This document shows, piece by piece, positions 50,193 to 59,980 of a stretch of 64,000 nucleotides of DNA; the first letter of the stretch is position 1; every line of letters begins with the position of its first letter. Under the pieces are notes generated by a model that was given only the letters and a program-made list of their open reading frames with translations, had not been told where the DNA came from and did no database searches. This stretch comes from Shewanella psychrotolerans (GTDB taxonomy: Bacteria; Pseudomonadota; Gammaproteobacteria; Enterobacterales; Shewanellaceae). The translations under genes and the position numbers were made by a program. The stretch covers positions 3,906,001 to 3,970,000 of the forward strand of contig NZ_CP080419.1 in assembly GCF_019457595.1 (NCBI RefSeq). The letters are read 5' to 3'.

Positions 50193-50690
50193 TTACTTTA
50201 TGACTTTGTAACTCTCTGTTGTCCAATCGTAAAGATACTCAACCCCTTGCCATTCATAGACCATGCGGCCATTCTTTTGCTTCACTCTTGCATTAGCAGG
50301 TAAACTCTTAATCCCATGGCTGACCTTTACGCCAGTAGTGATGAGTTGAGGTGGCGTAATCACGCGCGGCTTAGGTTCTACATATTCACGCCGTTCATAA
50401 CGATAGGGATATCGCCAGCTGTTTTTCCAATATGGACGGTAATGATGATTCCAATAGGGATAACCTGTATTAAACCCAATACCGACTCGCCAAGGATCTC
50501 GATAACCATTGTGCCTGCCTACTCCCCAACTCGAGCTCCATGTTGGTTGCACCCAAACATTGCTAGACCAGTTAAATCGATCATCATCTCTAACGCGTTC
50601 AGTAGCATTTACTCCCGTAATAATGAGTAAACAGGTCACACCAACTAACAAAACACCACCAATGATTTTGCTCGGTATTTCATGTGCCAT
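50193..50690 (-). CDS. Exported or membrane-anchored aromatic- and His-rich hypothetical protein
   Basis: A 165-residue protein not assigned to a characterised family. An N-terminal hydrophobic stretch (IIGGVLLVGVTCLLIITGVNA, about 8-28) is a signal peptide or anchor. It is followed by a segment very rich in Trp, Tyr, His, Arg and Pro (about 40-105; for example YWNHHYRPYWKNSWRYPYRY). The C-terminus has VKQKNGRMVYEWQGVEYLYDW, like small periplasmic DUF proteins of RcnB/DUF6515 type. I chose the ATG at 50690 from a GGAG site. Function unknown. Confidence 0.7.
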   Translation of the reverse strand: MAHEIPSKIIGGVLLVGVTCLLIITGVNATERVRDDDRFNWSSNVWVQPTWSSSWGVGRHNGYRDPWRVGIGFNTGYPYWNHHYRPYWKNSWRYPYRYERREYVEPKPRVITPPQLITTGVKVSHGIKSLPANARVKQKNGRMVYEWQGVEYLYDWTTESYKVIK

Positions 50691-50856
50691 CTTGAGTTCT
50701 CCATAAGAAAACAGTAAGACCATACTACGCTGATTGTGACATGGTTTAAACTTAGGTCACTGTGCCAATAGTGGGCTGCTGAAGTCATTTGGGAATAACG
50801 TCCAAAAATGGTATAGTGCGGCCCATATCACATTTTCTCAGCATGAGTATTTCCAT

Positions 50857-52338
50857 ATGAGTTTTAAGGATTTACGCAGTTTCATTGATCACCTTGAAAG
50901 CAATGGTGAACTTAAACGTATTAGCTACGCTGTCGACCCCCATTTAGAGATGACAGAGATAGCAGACCGGGTTCTACGCGCCAAAGGTCCTGCATTACTG
51001 TTTGAAAATCCTGTCGGCAAAACCATGCCCGTGCTTGCCAACTTATTTGGCACACCTAAGCGTGTTGCAATGGCGCTGGGGAAAGAAGATCCGCTGGCGT
51101 TACGCGATGTGGGTGAACTGCTGGCCTTTTTAAAAGAGCCGGAGCCCCCTCGTGGCTTTAAAGACGCTATAGCTAAAATCCCTATGTTTAAGCAAGCGCT
51201 TAATATGCCACCCAAAACGGTACGCAACGCCCCTTGCCAAGAGGTGGTACTAACGGGCGATGACGTCGATTTAACCCAGCTGCCCATTCAACATTGCTGG
51301 CCCGGTGACGTCGCCCCTCTAGTTACTTGGGGATTAACCATCACCAAAGGCCCACGCCAGAAACGACAAAATCTAGGCATCTACCGTCAACAACTGCTGG
51401 GCAAAGATAAGCTAATCATGCGCTGGCTTGACCATCGCGGCGGGGCACTCGACTTTAAAGATTTTAAAGAAAAACATCCAGGCGAGCGTTACCCCGTCGT
51501 TGTCGCGCTAGGTAGCGATCCCGTTACGATTTTAGGTGCTGTGACACCTGTGCCTGACTCCATGAGCGAATACGCTTTTGCAGGGCTACTACGCGGTGAA
51601 CGTACCGAGGTATGTAAGGCTCTGACCTGTGATCTAGAGGTACCTGCCACCAGCGAGATCGTTCTGGAAGGCTATATTGAGCCTGGTGAAATGGCCGAAG
51701 AAGGCCCTTATGGCGATCACACTGGTTATTATAATGAAACCGATGAGTTCCCTGTATTTACCGTAACCCATATTACCCATAGAAAAGATGCCATCTACCA
51801 CAGCACCTATACTGGCCGTCCACCCGATGAGCCAGCGATGCTAGGTGTGGCACTCAATGAAGTATTTGTGCCGATATTGCGTAAGCAATACCCAGAAATT
51901 ATCGACTTCTATCTGCCGCCCGAAGGCTGCTCTTATCGAATGGCGGTGATCTCCATTCGCAAGCAGTATCCTGGGCATGCCAAGCGGGTGATGATGGGGG
52001 CCTGGTCCTTCTTGCGCCAGTTCATGTATACCAAGTTCATCATCATAGTGGATGAGGATGTCAATTGCCGCGATTGGAATGATGTGATTTGGGCCATTAC
52101 TACGCGTATGGATCCTAAACGTGACACAGTCATGATCGACAACACCCCTATCGATTACCTTGATTTTGCGTCACCTGTAGCGGGTTTAGGCTCAAAAATG
52201 GGTATGGATGCGACCAACAAGTGGCCAGGTGAAACCGATCGCGAATGGGGTACCCCCATAGTGATGGATGAGGCCGTTAAGCAAAAGGTCGATAAGATAT
52301 GGGATGAGTTGGGCATCGATGACGCACCAACACTCTAG
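50857..52338 (+). CDS. ubiD: 4-hydroxy-3-polyprenylbenzoate decarboxylase
   Basis: A 493-residue prenylated-FMN-dependent decarboxylase of ubiquinone synthesis (partner: the flavin prenyltransferase UbiX). Family blocks are [40 protein letters not shown] and the active-site region R...E...E. Length matches E. coli UbiD (497). fre follows, as in E. coli. Confidence 0.96.
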   Translation: MSFKDLRSFIDHLESNGELKRISYAVDPHLEMTEIADRVLRAKGPALLFENPVGKTMPVLANLFGTPKRVAMALGKEDPLALRDVGELLAFLKEPEPPRGFKDAIAKIPMFKQALNMPPKTVRNAPCQEVVLTGDDVDLTQLPIQHCWPGDVAPLVTWGLTITKGPRQKRQNLGIYRQQLLGKDKLIMRWLDHRGGALDFKDFKEKHPGERYPVVVALGSDPVTILGAVTPVPDSMSEYAFAGLLRGERTEVCKALTCDLEVPATSEIVLEGYIEPGEMAEEGPYGDHTGYYNETDEFPVFTVTHITHRKDAIYHSTYTGRPPDEPAMLGVALNEVFVPILRKQYPEIIDFYLPPEGCSYRMAVISIRKQYPGHAKRVMMGAWSFLRQFMYTKFIIIVDEDVNCRDWNDVIWAITTRMDPKRDTVMIDNTPIDYLDFASPVAGLGSKMGMDATNKWPGETDREWGTPIVMDEAVKQKVDKIWDELGIDDAPTL

Positions 52339-52480
52339 CTAAACTTTAGATATGGTGCAGATCATTTGAAATATTATCCATATTGACTTTAATCGCGCCA
52401 AGTCGCTTAATAACCGATATAATCAGTCAAGTATTAGACATGAAAGCAAGCCTCCAAAGAGAGGTCTAGAAGGAAATGTA

Positions 52481-53179
52481 ATGAACACCATTCGCTGTAA
52501 AGTAGAACATGTTACCGCCTTTAATGATGCCGTTTATCGGGTAACATTAACTCCAGAGACCAGTTTCGACTTCAAGGCTGGTCAATATCTTTGCGTCGTA
52601 ATGGGTGAAAAAGACAAGCGTCCTTTCTCTATCGCATCTGCACCTCACGCCGAGCAAATCGAGTTACATATTGGCGCAGCGGTTAGCGAAAGCTACCCAA
52701 TGCAAGTGGTTGAGAAACTAAAACAAAGTGACTATATCGATATCGAAGCGCCCGGTGGAGAGGCCCATCTGCGCGACGACAGCTGCAGACCGCGTTTGCT
52801 AATTGCTGGCGGCACTGGGTTTTCATACATAAAAAGCATTGTCGAGGCACAAATAGCGCTGGAACAAAATGTAGAAACCACGCTTTACTGGGGCTGTCGT
52901 AACCAAGATGCGATGTATTATGAAACCATTGCACGTCAATGGCATAAAGATCATCCATGGCTCCACTTTGTTCCAGTCGTCGAAGAAGCGCCTGCAGATT
53001 GGGATGGCAAACAAGCCAATCTGCTAGAGCAGATCAAACGCGATTTTATTAGCCTAAATGGTTATGACATCTATATTGCTGGCCGTTTCGATATGGTTGG
53101 CGCCGCCCGTGAAGTGTTCCGCGAGATCGGTGTTGAAGAAGAGCACCTCTACGGCGATGCGTTTGCCTTTATTAAATAA
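52481..53179 (+). CDS. fre: NAD(P)H-flavin reductase
   Basis: A 232-residue ferredoxin-reductase-fold enzyme that reduces free flavins with NAD(P)H. The flavin-binding RPFSIASAP motif is at about 46-54. The nucleotide-binding GGTGFSYIKSIV and the C-terminal GRFDMV...EEHLYGDAF are typical of Fre/LuxG. It lies 142 bp after ubiD. Confidence 0.93.
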   Translation: MNTIRCKVEHVTAFNDAVYRVTLTPETSFDFKAGQYLCVVMGEKDKRPFSIASAPHAEQIELHIGAAVSESYPMQVVEKLKQSDYIDIEAPGGEAHLRDDSCRPRLLIAGGTGFSYIKSIVEAQIALEQNVETTLYWGCRNQDAMYYETIARQWHKDHPWLHFVPVVEEAPADWDGKQANLLEQIKRDFISLNGYDIYIAGRFDMVGAAREVFREIGVEEEHLYGDAFAFIK

Positions 53180-53199
53180 ATGAGGCCGCTGTATTTGAT

Positions 53200-53236
53200 A
53201 AAAAAGCCCTAGAAGGTTAATTCTAGGGCTTTTTTA
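53200..53236 (+). terminator. Bidirectional terminator between fre and nhaC
   Basis: A 14-bp stem, AAAAAGCCCTAGAA / TTCTAGGGCTTTTT, with loop GGTTAA. A and T runs serve both convergent genes. Confidence 0.92.
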
Positions 53237-53300
53237 TCACCTCTGACATGTTTTGAAAAATAGTTGATACCGATCAAATAGGAATATCACCGCACTAAAC

Positions 53301-54800
53301 TCAAGCAAGTGCCTGTTGTGGCTCGACCGTTTCTAACTTCTCAATCTTAAAATCATAATAAGCATATGCGGCGCTGATAAAAGGACAAACTAAGTTAAAG
53401 AAGGCGAAAGGAAGATAGGCGATCGTTGCTACGCCCAAGGTGCTCGCCATATACGCGCCACAAGTATTCCAGGGCACCAAAGGGCTGGTGATGGTGGCAG
53501 AGTCTTCCAATGCCCTGCTTAAATTCACTGGCGCTAGGCCATGCTTTTCATACTCAACTTTAAGCATGCGTCCAGGCAGCAATATCGCGATAAACTGATC
53601 GCCCGTAATTAAGTTAGCACCAATACAACTCGCTAATGTGGTGATGATCAAACTACCGCTAGACTTAACCATGGTTAACACATCTTGCATTAGACGTTTA
53701 AGTAAGCCCGTTTTCTCCATCACACCACCAAAGGCCATGGCGCAGAGAATTAACCAAACAGTATTAACCATACTGCTCATGCCACCACGACTTAAAAGGC
53801 TATCGAGCGTTTTATCCCCCGTGTTGGCGGTATAGCCGTCAAACATAGCAAGCCACACACCTTTAATAAGGGCGACCACTGTGGGCAAACTCTCATCATT
53901 CACAAACTTAATCACCCCATCAAATTGGAACAATACCGCACAGATAGCGCCCACCAACGTGCCTAAAATAACCGTAGGGAAAGCAGGTAGCTTTTTGTAA
54001 GCAAGTATCAGCACGGCCAATAGAGGTAACAACAGGTGTAACCCAGGGTTATAGGCCTGATCAATTAATGCCATTGTCGTCGTTAAGTTGCTCACGCCTT
54101 CACCAGCTTCAGTGGTAAATCCTAAGAATAAGAAGCCAATCAGAGCAATGATGATACTCGGAGCCGTAGTCCACACCATATGACGAATATGACTAAATAG
54201 CTCACTGCCTGCTACAGCGGGGGCCAAGTTGGTCGTATCAGACATGGGCGACATCTTATCGCCAAAATAGGCACCACTAATAATCGCGCCGGCGGTGATT
54301 TCGACGCTTAACCCCATAGCAGCAGCCACACCGACTAACGCAATCCCTAAGGTTCCAGCAACTGTCCATGAGCTGCCTATACTCAACGCTACAACCGCAC
54401 ATAAAAGACAGCTGGCAGCATAGAAGTAATCAGGATCAAGCAGTTTCATGCCATAAAAAATCATGGTCGGTACTGTACCCGCTAAAATCCAAGTACCGAT
54501 AAGCGAACCTACAGCAAATAAGATGAGTAGCGCCCCAGTTGACAGCGATACACTTTTGACAATCCCAGCCTCCATTTCCTGCCAGCTATAACCATTTTTT
54601 ACGCCGACAACTAGAGCGATGCATGCGGCCATAATAAGCGCGATCTGGTTAGCACCATAGGAGCTATCTGATGAGAATAAGTACACCGACGCAGTCAACA
54701 TACAAACCAAAGCAATTAAAGGGATTAAGGCATCAAGTAACGAGGGGGTTTTATGAGTCGGCTTCTTGGGATTATCAGACAAAGACTGATTAGAGGTCAT
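53301..54800 (-). CDS. nhaC: NhaC-family Na+/H+ antiporter
   Basis: A 499-residue polytopic inner-membrane protein with about 11-12 hydrophobic segments after a short hydrophilic N-terminus (1-22). Family blocks are LSIGSSWTVAGTLG, ISGAYFGDKMSPMSDTTNLAPA and DSATITSPLVPWNTCGAYM. It exports Na+ in exchange for H+, fitting a marine or salt-tolerant host. Single gene. Confidence 0.9.
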   Translation of the reverse strand: MTSNQSLSDNPKKPTHKTPSLLDALIPLIALVCMLTASVYLFSSDSSYGANQIALIMAACIALVVGVKNGYSWQEMEAGIVKSVSLSTGALLILFAVGSLIGTWILAGTVPTMIFYGMKLLDPDYFYAASCLLCAVVALSIGSSWTVAGTLGIALVGVAAAMGLSVEITAGAIISGAYFGDKMSPMSDTTNLAPAVAGSELFSHIRHMVWTTAPSIIIALIGFLFLGFTTEAGEGVSNLTTTMALIDQAYNPGLHLLLPLLAVLILAYKKLPAFPTVILGTLVGAICAVLFQFDGVIKFVNDESLPTVVALIKGVWLAMFDGYTANTGDKTLDSLLSRGGMSSMVNTVWLILCAMAFGGVMEKTGLLKRLMQDVLTMVKSSGSLIITTLASCIGANLITGDQFIAILLPGRMLKVEYEKHGLAPVNLSRALEDSATITSPLVPWNTCGAYMASTLGVATIAYLPFAFFNLVCPFISAAYAYYDFKIEKLETVEPQQALA

Positions 54801-55155
54801 GGGGATTCCTTATTATCATTATTTCTATTCCTACGCTCAGCTCATCTTAGGGATCTGTGTCCACTTATCAGGCTTTACGGCTTGCCATATTTACACAAAA
54901 TTAACAACCCAGTCTAGGAACTCCTACTCGAATAAGCCTGTCATTCAGAAGGTCTTATCAAACTTCAGACTCAACATTCACCAAGAACACCAAATAACCT
55001 CTATTTATGAAGTGATTACAATAACTTTTATAAATCTAAATTTTAATCAATTGCCACAGCCTGACTTAACGCTGCAGAAGACCCCTCACTTTTAATTACT
55101 CGACCATTAAATTAGAATTACCGTTTATAAAATTTAGCTTCCAAGGCAAAAATAG
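54801..55155. other. nhaC / MazG-like divergent intergenic region
   Basis: 355 AT-rich bases. A 98-codon plus-strand frame (54799-55095) overlaps the nhaC start, has no ribosome-binding site and no recognisable protein pattern, so I treat this as non-coding promoter DNA for the two divergent genes. Confidence 0.5.
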
Positions 55156-55734
55156 ATGAAACTCACCGCTCTCAATCAGCCCCTGTACGACCATTTATAT
55201 CGCGACATTCACCAGTTCCGTTCAACCTTCGATCTACCGATTGAAGATGAAAATACACTCGATGAAAAGGCTGACACATTGCACACGTCATTAGCAATCG
55301 AAGAGCTTACCGAGCTGGCCGAAGCCGATAGCCGTGTCGAACAAGCCGACGCAATTGTCGATTCTGTATATGTATTGATGGGACGTCTTGTTCACCTAGG
55401 CGCTAAACGAGTCGAGGATAGGCTTGAAATTAGCTACGTTATCGACCTATTACTCCATGTCGCTAAAAATCGTGATATCGACTTTGTGAGCTGCTGGGAT
55501 GAAGTGCATTCAAGCAATATGAGCAAGGTATGTCGCAACGAACAGGAGCTAGAAGAAACCATCGCTCATTACGCCCAGCAAGGCGTTGAGATTGTCGGTA
55601 GCCAAAAAGGGGATTTTATTATCGCCAAATGCGCAAAAGATGTAGAGATGGCAGGTAAAGTTGTTCGACAAGGCAAAGTACTCAAATCTGTCTATTATCG
55701 TCCAGCAGATCTCACTAAGTTAGTTGCGGCCTAA
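55156..55734 (+). CDS. MazG-like / all-alpha NTP pyrophosphohydrolase
   Basis: A 192-residue protein with the all-alpha NTP-PPase signature EELTELAEA...QADAIVDSVYV (about 50-75), supplying the four acidic Mg-binding positions. The C-terminal half carries DFVSCWDEVHSSNMSKV and a HisE-like KVVRQGKVLKSVYYRPADL ending. Such proteins hydrolyse (d)NTPs or related nucleotides. The substrate is unknown and no partner gene is adjacent. Confidence 0.75.
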   Translation: MKLTALNQPLYDHLYRDIHQFRSTFDLPIEDENTLDEKADTLHTSLAIEELTELAEADSRVEQADAIVDSVYVLMGRLVHLGAKRVEDRLEISYVIDLLLHVAKNRDIDFVSCWDEVHSSNMSKVCRNEQELEETIAHYAQQGVEIVGSQKGDFIIAKCAKDVEMAGKVVRQGKVLKSVYYRPADLTKLVAA

Positions 55735-56008
55735 TTTAGCAAGCGACTAAAACACATCTAGGGTAAATAGGCACACTACATAAAGTGCCTATTGTGTGTT
55801 TTTGTGTGACTAAAAGGTTACGCAAACCGCAATGATCAAAGCAAAATCAGTAAATCATGTGAACTACACGAATTATATCAAGTAGATCTAGTGATCCAGT
55901 TAACAGCTCTTCAGTTAAACGCTATTCTGTAAACGATTTAGATGATTGAATAAGTTCATATGAATCGAGACTCGATTACCATTTCCTATTCTGGCCAGAG
56001 GTAATAAC

Positions 56009-56545
56009 ATGACCAACAATATTAAAGCGTTGCTTGCCACCACCGCGCTTTTTTTTAGCACCCAGGCACTAGCCAATAGCGGTTGTGCTTTTGACGAAAA
56101 ACAAGATGGCTTTATTGCCACTTGTAGTGAGGAGAAACAGGAAGTGATTTTAACAGGTCAAGTCGCATCGCAAACCTTAGTCACCGAACTTGATGAGTTC
56201 ACTAAAGGCTACAAAACATACCAAGTAGATACGGCAGCCATTACCCCACTTAAAACGATTGATGAGCCAACAGAGATTGTGGTCATTATTGGTACTTGGT
56301 GCCCAGATTGCCATCGTGAAACCCCGCGCTTTATTCGTATTATGGAAGAGGTCAACAATCCCAATATCAAAGTCACCTATATTGGCGTAGATCGTAAGAA
56401 GAAGGACCCCGAAGGACTTGCCGCACAATATGAATTCACCCGCATTCCAACATTTATCGTGATGCAAAAAGGTGAAGAGATTGGTCGTATCGTTGAGCGT
56501 CCAGAGACTTCACTGGAAGTCGATTTAGCGAAAATCTTAAACTAA
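56009..56545 (+). CDS. Periplasmic thioredoxin-family protein (CPDC)
   Basis: A 178-residue exported protein with a signal peptide (MTNNIKALLATTALFFSTQALA) and a thioredoxin fold from about 65. The active site is WCPDCHRETP and the cis-Pro is in FTRIPTFIV. Two further cysteines lie just after the signal (SGCAFD, ATCSEE) and could form a second redox pair. A periplasmic disulfide reductase or oxidase is likely; the partner is unknown. Confidence 0.82.
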   Translation: MTNNIKALLATTALFFSTQALANSGCAFDEKQDGFIATCSEEKQEVILTGQVASQTLVTELDEFTKGYKTYQVDTAAITPLKTIDEPTEIVVIIGTWCPDCHRETPRFIRIMEEVNNPNIKVTYIGVDRKKKDPEGLAAQYEFTRIPTFIVMQKGEEIGRIVERPETSLEVDLAKILN

Positions 56546-56575
56546 TACTAATCCGTTTAAAGGGTTAGCAGATAC

Positions 56576-56599
56576 AAAAGGTCGCGAATGCGGCCTTTT
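56576..56599 (+). terminator. Intrinsic terminator after the thioredoxin-like gene
   Basis: The stem AAAAGGTCGC / GCGGCCTTTT (one G-U pair) with loop GAAT and a following T-run. Confidence 0.85.
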
Positions 56600-56708
56600 T
56601 TGTATTTACTAGAAATCATAACGTACTAATGCACTTACATACCTTGGTGTTTGGAAACTATCCGCATAATCATCACCAATATTCTTATCACCACAATTGA
56701 AGCCCCAT

Positions 56709-56878
56709 GAGTAGAAAGGTATGATCGCTCAGCGACGATTTAGCACTAAAGATTAGCGCAGATGAGGCAAGTCAACGGTTGAAGAGCATAGTTGAACTAG
56801 GCTCAAACTCGTTAGCGCAACATCAAAAGTGCCAAAAAACACGCTGAGTAGATCACTTTCTTATACTGATTGGTATTA
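56709..56878 (-). mobile_element. MITE-like element, copy B
   Basis: About 170 non-coding bases. The left end (AGTAGAAAGGTATGATCGCT...) and right end (...CGCTGAGTAGATCACTTTCT) are inverted repeats of each other and match the two ends of copy A at 44425-44580, inverted. Shared blocks include TCAGCGACGATTTAGCAC and TGCCAAAAAACACGCTGAGT. The central about 70 bases are unrelated to copy A. It lies between two genes with no effect on either frame. Confidence 0.75.
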
Positions 56879-57001
56879 TTCATTCAAGGCTAAGGTTATA
56901 GATAGGAATAACGCAACAATTTAGGAGAGAACAATATTATGGATTTAAAAATCAAAAAGCATGCAGTAACAGTGCAAAACTACGATCACTTTTATTTATA
57001 T

Positions 57002-57943
57002 CTAAACAGATTCTACCTGTGATATACGCTCGGCAAGTAACTGAAGTACTCCCTCTCGGAGTGCACCACCAGATAAATTTAGCGATTGGATCTGCAGCAA
57101 ATTAAACAGAGATAACAAAATCGCTATGCCTGCGGCAAACGTGGGCGCGCGCTCATGATGCAAACCAAAGACATCTCGCATGCTAACATCGGCTTGCGCT
57201 AATACCTCGTCTCTGAGCTGCATCAATACTGCAGAGGTAATCGTTTCAGATACACCTCGAGCGTTAAGTAACTCAACCACAGATTGCACCGCACCAGAAG
57301 CACCGACAACACAGTGCCAGCCATAATCGAGCAACTGGGCTCGATAACCCCCTAAAGCGGATTCAACATAGTTTTGTGCAGCATCGAAATCTAATTGTTG
57401 GAAAGGGAAGCTATTAAAGAATTTATCATTGAAGGTCACGCAACCTATATCAAGGCTGGTTTTTAAAAGCACCTTATTGCCATCACCGATAATAAATTCT
57501 GTGCTCGCACCACCGATATCGATCACTAAACGACGTCCTTCACCGCAGGTTGTCGCGACCATACCTTGATAGATCAGTTCAGCTTCTCGCAAGCCTGAAA
57601 TGACCTCAATAGGTTGACCTAAAATTGGCAAGGCCGCATCGCAAAATGCCTCTGAGTTATTGATACTACGCAATGTTGCGGTGGCGATAACAGCAATATT
57701 ATCGCGGTTAACGCCCTCTTTATCGAGCATCGAAGAGAACATCGTTAAACAATCTAAACCGCGTTTAAACACGGTTTGGTTCAAGGTACCATCAGGGCCA
57801 ATGCCTTCGGCCAATCGAACCTTACGCTTATACTTAGCCACAACTTTAGGCGTACCAGCGACAGTTTTAGCCACCAGCATATTAAAACTATTTGAGCCTA
57901 AAGTGATGGCTGCGTAGAGCAGCCCTGAATTGGAGCGCTTCAT
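57002..57943 (-). CDS. Ppx/GppA-family phosphatase, short form
   Basis: A 313-residue protein of the ASKHA-fold exopolyphosphatase / pppGpp phosphatase family. Visible motifs are AAITLGSNSFNMLVA (P-loop 1), TATLRSINN, the catalytic-Glu region EAELIYQGM, DIGGASTEF (P-loop 2) and GASGAVQ. E. coli GppA and Ppx are about 500 residues with a C-terminal HD-like domain; that part is missing here. Its ATG abuts the rhlB stop (TAA-ATG). In E. coli gppA also follows rhlB, so GppA descent is likely, but the substrate is uncertain. Confidence 0.85.
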   Translation of the reverse strand: MKRSNSGLLYAAITLGSNSFNMLVAKTVAGTPKVVAKYKRKVRLAEGIGPDGTLNQTVFKRGLDCLTMFSSMLDKEGVNRDNIAVIATATLRSINNSEAFCDAALPILGQPIEVISGLREAELIYQGMVATTCGEGRRLVIDIGGASTEFIIGDGNKVLLKTSLDIGCVTFNDKFFNSFPFQQLDFDAAQNYVESALGGYRAQLLDYGWHCVVGASGAVQSVVELLNARGVSETITSAVLMQLRDEVLAQADVSMRDVFGLHHERAPTFAAGIAILLSLFNLLQIQSLNLSGGALREGVLQLLAERISQVESV

Positions 57944-59251
57944 TTAACTGTGTCTACGAGTCCTATCATGACGTCTTGGACGCGCACCAGGGCGACCACC
58001 TTGAGGTTTACCACTACCAGGACGACCCGCTGGGCGTGTCGTATGTTTACGATGAATTCGTACTGGTGGAGGAAGATCATCAAGCAAGGCTTCACTATCA
58101 TAGTTAGTCACAGGGATAGTATGCTGAATGTAGCTCTCGATGGCTGGCAAGTTAAGCGCGTATTCTTCACAGGCAAAACTAATTGATATCCCTTTTTGAC
58201 CAGCACGTCCGGTACGACCGATACGGTGTACATAATCTTCGCAATCATCGGGTAAATCATAGTTGTAAACGTGCGACACATCTGAAATATGTAATCCACG
58301 CGCCGCAACATCAGTTGCCACTAAGATATCTAACTCGCCAGAGGTGAACTGCTCAAGAATGCGAATACGCTTCTTCTGTGGCACATCACCAGTAAGCAAG
58401 CCAACGCGATGACCGTCACCTTCTAGATGCGCCCATAGATTTTCGCAGCTGTGCTTAGTGTTAGAGAATACAATCGCTTTTTCAGGCCAATCTTCTTCTA
58501 TCAAGGTCAGCAGCAAGCGCATCTTCTCTTCCTGTGAAGGATAAAAGATCTCTTCAGTAATATTTTTCGAGGTTTTTTCGCTAGGTGCAATTTCGACTTT
58601 TTCAGGATCATTCATATGATCATAAGCCAACTCTTGCACTTTCATCGACAGCGTAGCTGAAAACAACATATTAAGACGTGATTTGGCATCAGGCATACGT
58701 CTAAATAGGAAGCGAATATCCTTGATAAAACCCAGATCAAACATACGATCGGCTTCATCGAGCACTACGGCCTGAATCGAACTAACGTTCAGTACACCTT
58801 GGCGAACATAATCGATAATACGCCCGGTTGTACCGATCAAAATATCTACGCCCTTATCCAGCACCTTACGCTGCACATCGTAGCTTTCACCACCAAAGAC
58901 AATACCGACTTTTAGACCAGTATGTTTAGCAAGTAAATTTGCATCTTTAGCAATTTGAATCGCCAACTCACGTGTAGGCGCCATAACAATCGCACGAGGC
59001 TGATTAGTTTCACGACCTTCAGGAACAGGAGTTGTCAGTAAGTGGTTAAAGGTGGCGACTAGAAAGGCTAAGGTTTTACCTGTACCCGTCTGCGCTTGAC
59101 CCGCAATATCTTTATGCTGAAGTAAAATCGGTAATGATAATGCCTGGATAGGTGTGCAATATTCAAAGCCGCTTTCGATTAGTGCCTTTTGGATCTCTGG
59201 ATGAAGAGAAAAGTCGGCAAACTTTTGATTTGTTAAATGTGTTTCGCTCAT
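57944..59251 (-). CDS. rhlB: ATP-dependent RNA helicase RhlB
   Basis: A 435-residue DEAD-box helicase of the RNA degradosome. The N-terminus [18 protein letters not shown] is diagnostic. It has the Q motif, [33 protein letters not shown] and [10 protein letters not shown]. The C-terminal tail is Arg/Gly/Pro-rich (about 395-435) and likely binds RNA or RNase E. I chose the ATG at 59251. The frame extends 39 codons toward trxA, but that part is not conserved. Divergent from trxA. Confidence 0.95.
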   Translation of the reverse strand: MSETHLTNQKFADFSLHPEIQKALIESGFEYCTPIQALSLPILLQHKDIAGQAQTGTGKTLAFLVATFNHLLTTPVPEGRETNQPRAIVMAPTRELAIQIAKDANLLAKHTGLKVGIVFGGESYDVQRKVLDKGVDILIGTTGRIIDYVRQGVLNVSSIQAVVLDEADRMFDLGFIKDIRFLFRRMPDAKSRLNMLFSATLSMKVQELAYDHMNDPEKVEIAPSEKTSKNITEEIFYPSQEEKMRLLLTLIEEDWPEKAIVFSNTKHSCENLWAHLEGDGHRVGLLTGDVPQKKRIRILEQFTSGELDILVATDVAARGLHISDVSHVYNYDLPDDCEDYVHRIGRTGRAGQKGISISFACEEYALNLPAIESYIQHTIPVTNYDSEALLDDLPPPVRIHRKHTTRPAGRPGSGKPQGGRPGARPRRHDRTRRHS

Positions 59252-59422
59252 AGCGCAAGCATACCAGTTAGGGTTGCAATAAGGAACTCGATCGTTTGAA
59301 ATAACGGCTAATGAAAAAAGAGCTCTGAAAGCCGCTAAAATATCTTGAAAAGCTAATTTCAGACCCAATATACAGGTTAAGCCATTAACAAACCAGCAAT
59401 GGCACCCTAACTGGAGAACATC

Positions 59423-59749
59423 ATGAGCGATAAAATTATTACCTTAACTGACGACAGCTTCGAAAACGACGTAATTAAGTCTGAAATTCCTGTATTGGTT
59501 GATTTCTGGGCTGAGTGGTGTGGTCCTTGTAAAATGATTGCTCCAATCTTAAGTGACGTAGCTGAAGAGTATGAAGGCAAGGTGACTATCGCCAAGCTAA
59601 ACGTTGATCAAAATAACGCTTCACCAGCTAAATATGGCGTGCGTGGTATCCCAACACTACTTATATTCAAAAATGGTGAGTTAGCAGACACTAAAGTTGG
59701 TGCACTGTCTAAAACTCAACTAAAAGAGTTTATCGACGCCCAGTTATAA
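59423..59749 (+). CDS. trxA: Thioredoxin 1
   Basis: A 108-residue cytoplasmic thioredoxin with active site [11 protein letters not shown] and cis-Pro in GIPTLLIF; same length class as E. coli TrxA (109). It supplies electrons to ribonucleotide reductase, methionine sulfoxide reductase and PAPS reductase. TGGAGA precedes the ATG. It lies upstream of rho, as in E. coli. Confidence 0.97.
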   Translation: MSDKIITLTDDSFENDVIKSEIPVLVDFWAEWCGPCKMIAPILSDVAEEYEGKVTIAKLNVDQNNASPAKYGVRGIPTLLIFKNGELADTKVGALSKTQLKEFIDAQL

Positions 59750-59784
59750 AAATTATGTTCGCTATGACATTTTTGGTCATAGAA

Positions 59785-59832
59785 AGTGATTCTCGACACA
59801 GCTTTGTGAAGTTATTCTGTCGAGAGTCACTA
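59785..59832 (+). other. Hairpin in the trxA-rho intergenic region
   Basis: AGTGATTCTCGACACAG pairs imperfectly with CTGTCGAGAGTCACT across a 15-base loop. No T-run follows. It may belong to the rho leader, which in E. coli is the site of autoregulation. Confidence 0.5.
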
Positions 59833-59980
59833 AATTTCTAGACGACTAGCCCTGTTAGTGCTACTTTAATAACCAGACTAATTCTAACTAACCCACTTCT
59901 TGCTATCCGATCGATACTCTTAAAGCTATATATCAGTTGATCAAAGATGGCATTGTCACGTAAGAACAAGACCCACCACG

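Noticed and set aside
54799..55095. A 98-codon plus-strand frame upstream of the MazG-like gene
   Set aside because: It overlaps the nhaC start, lacks a ribosome-binding site and has AT-driven composition with no recognisable protein pattern.
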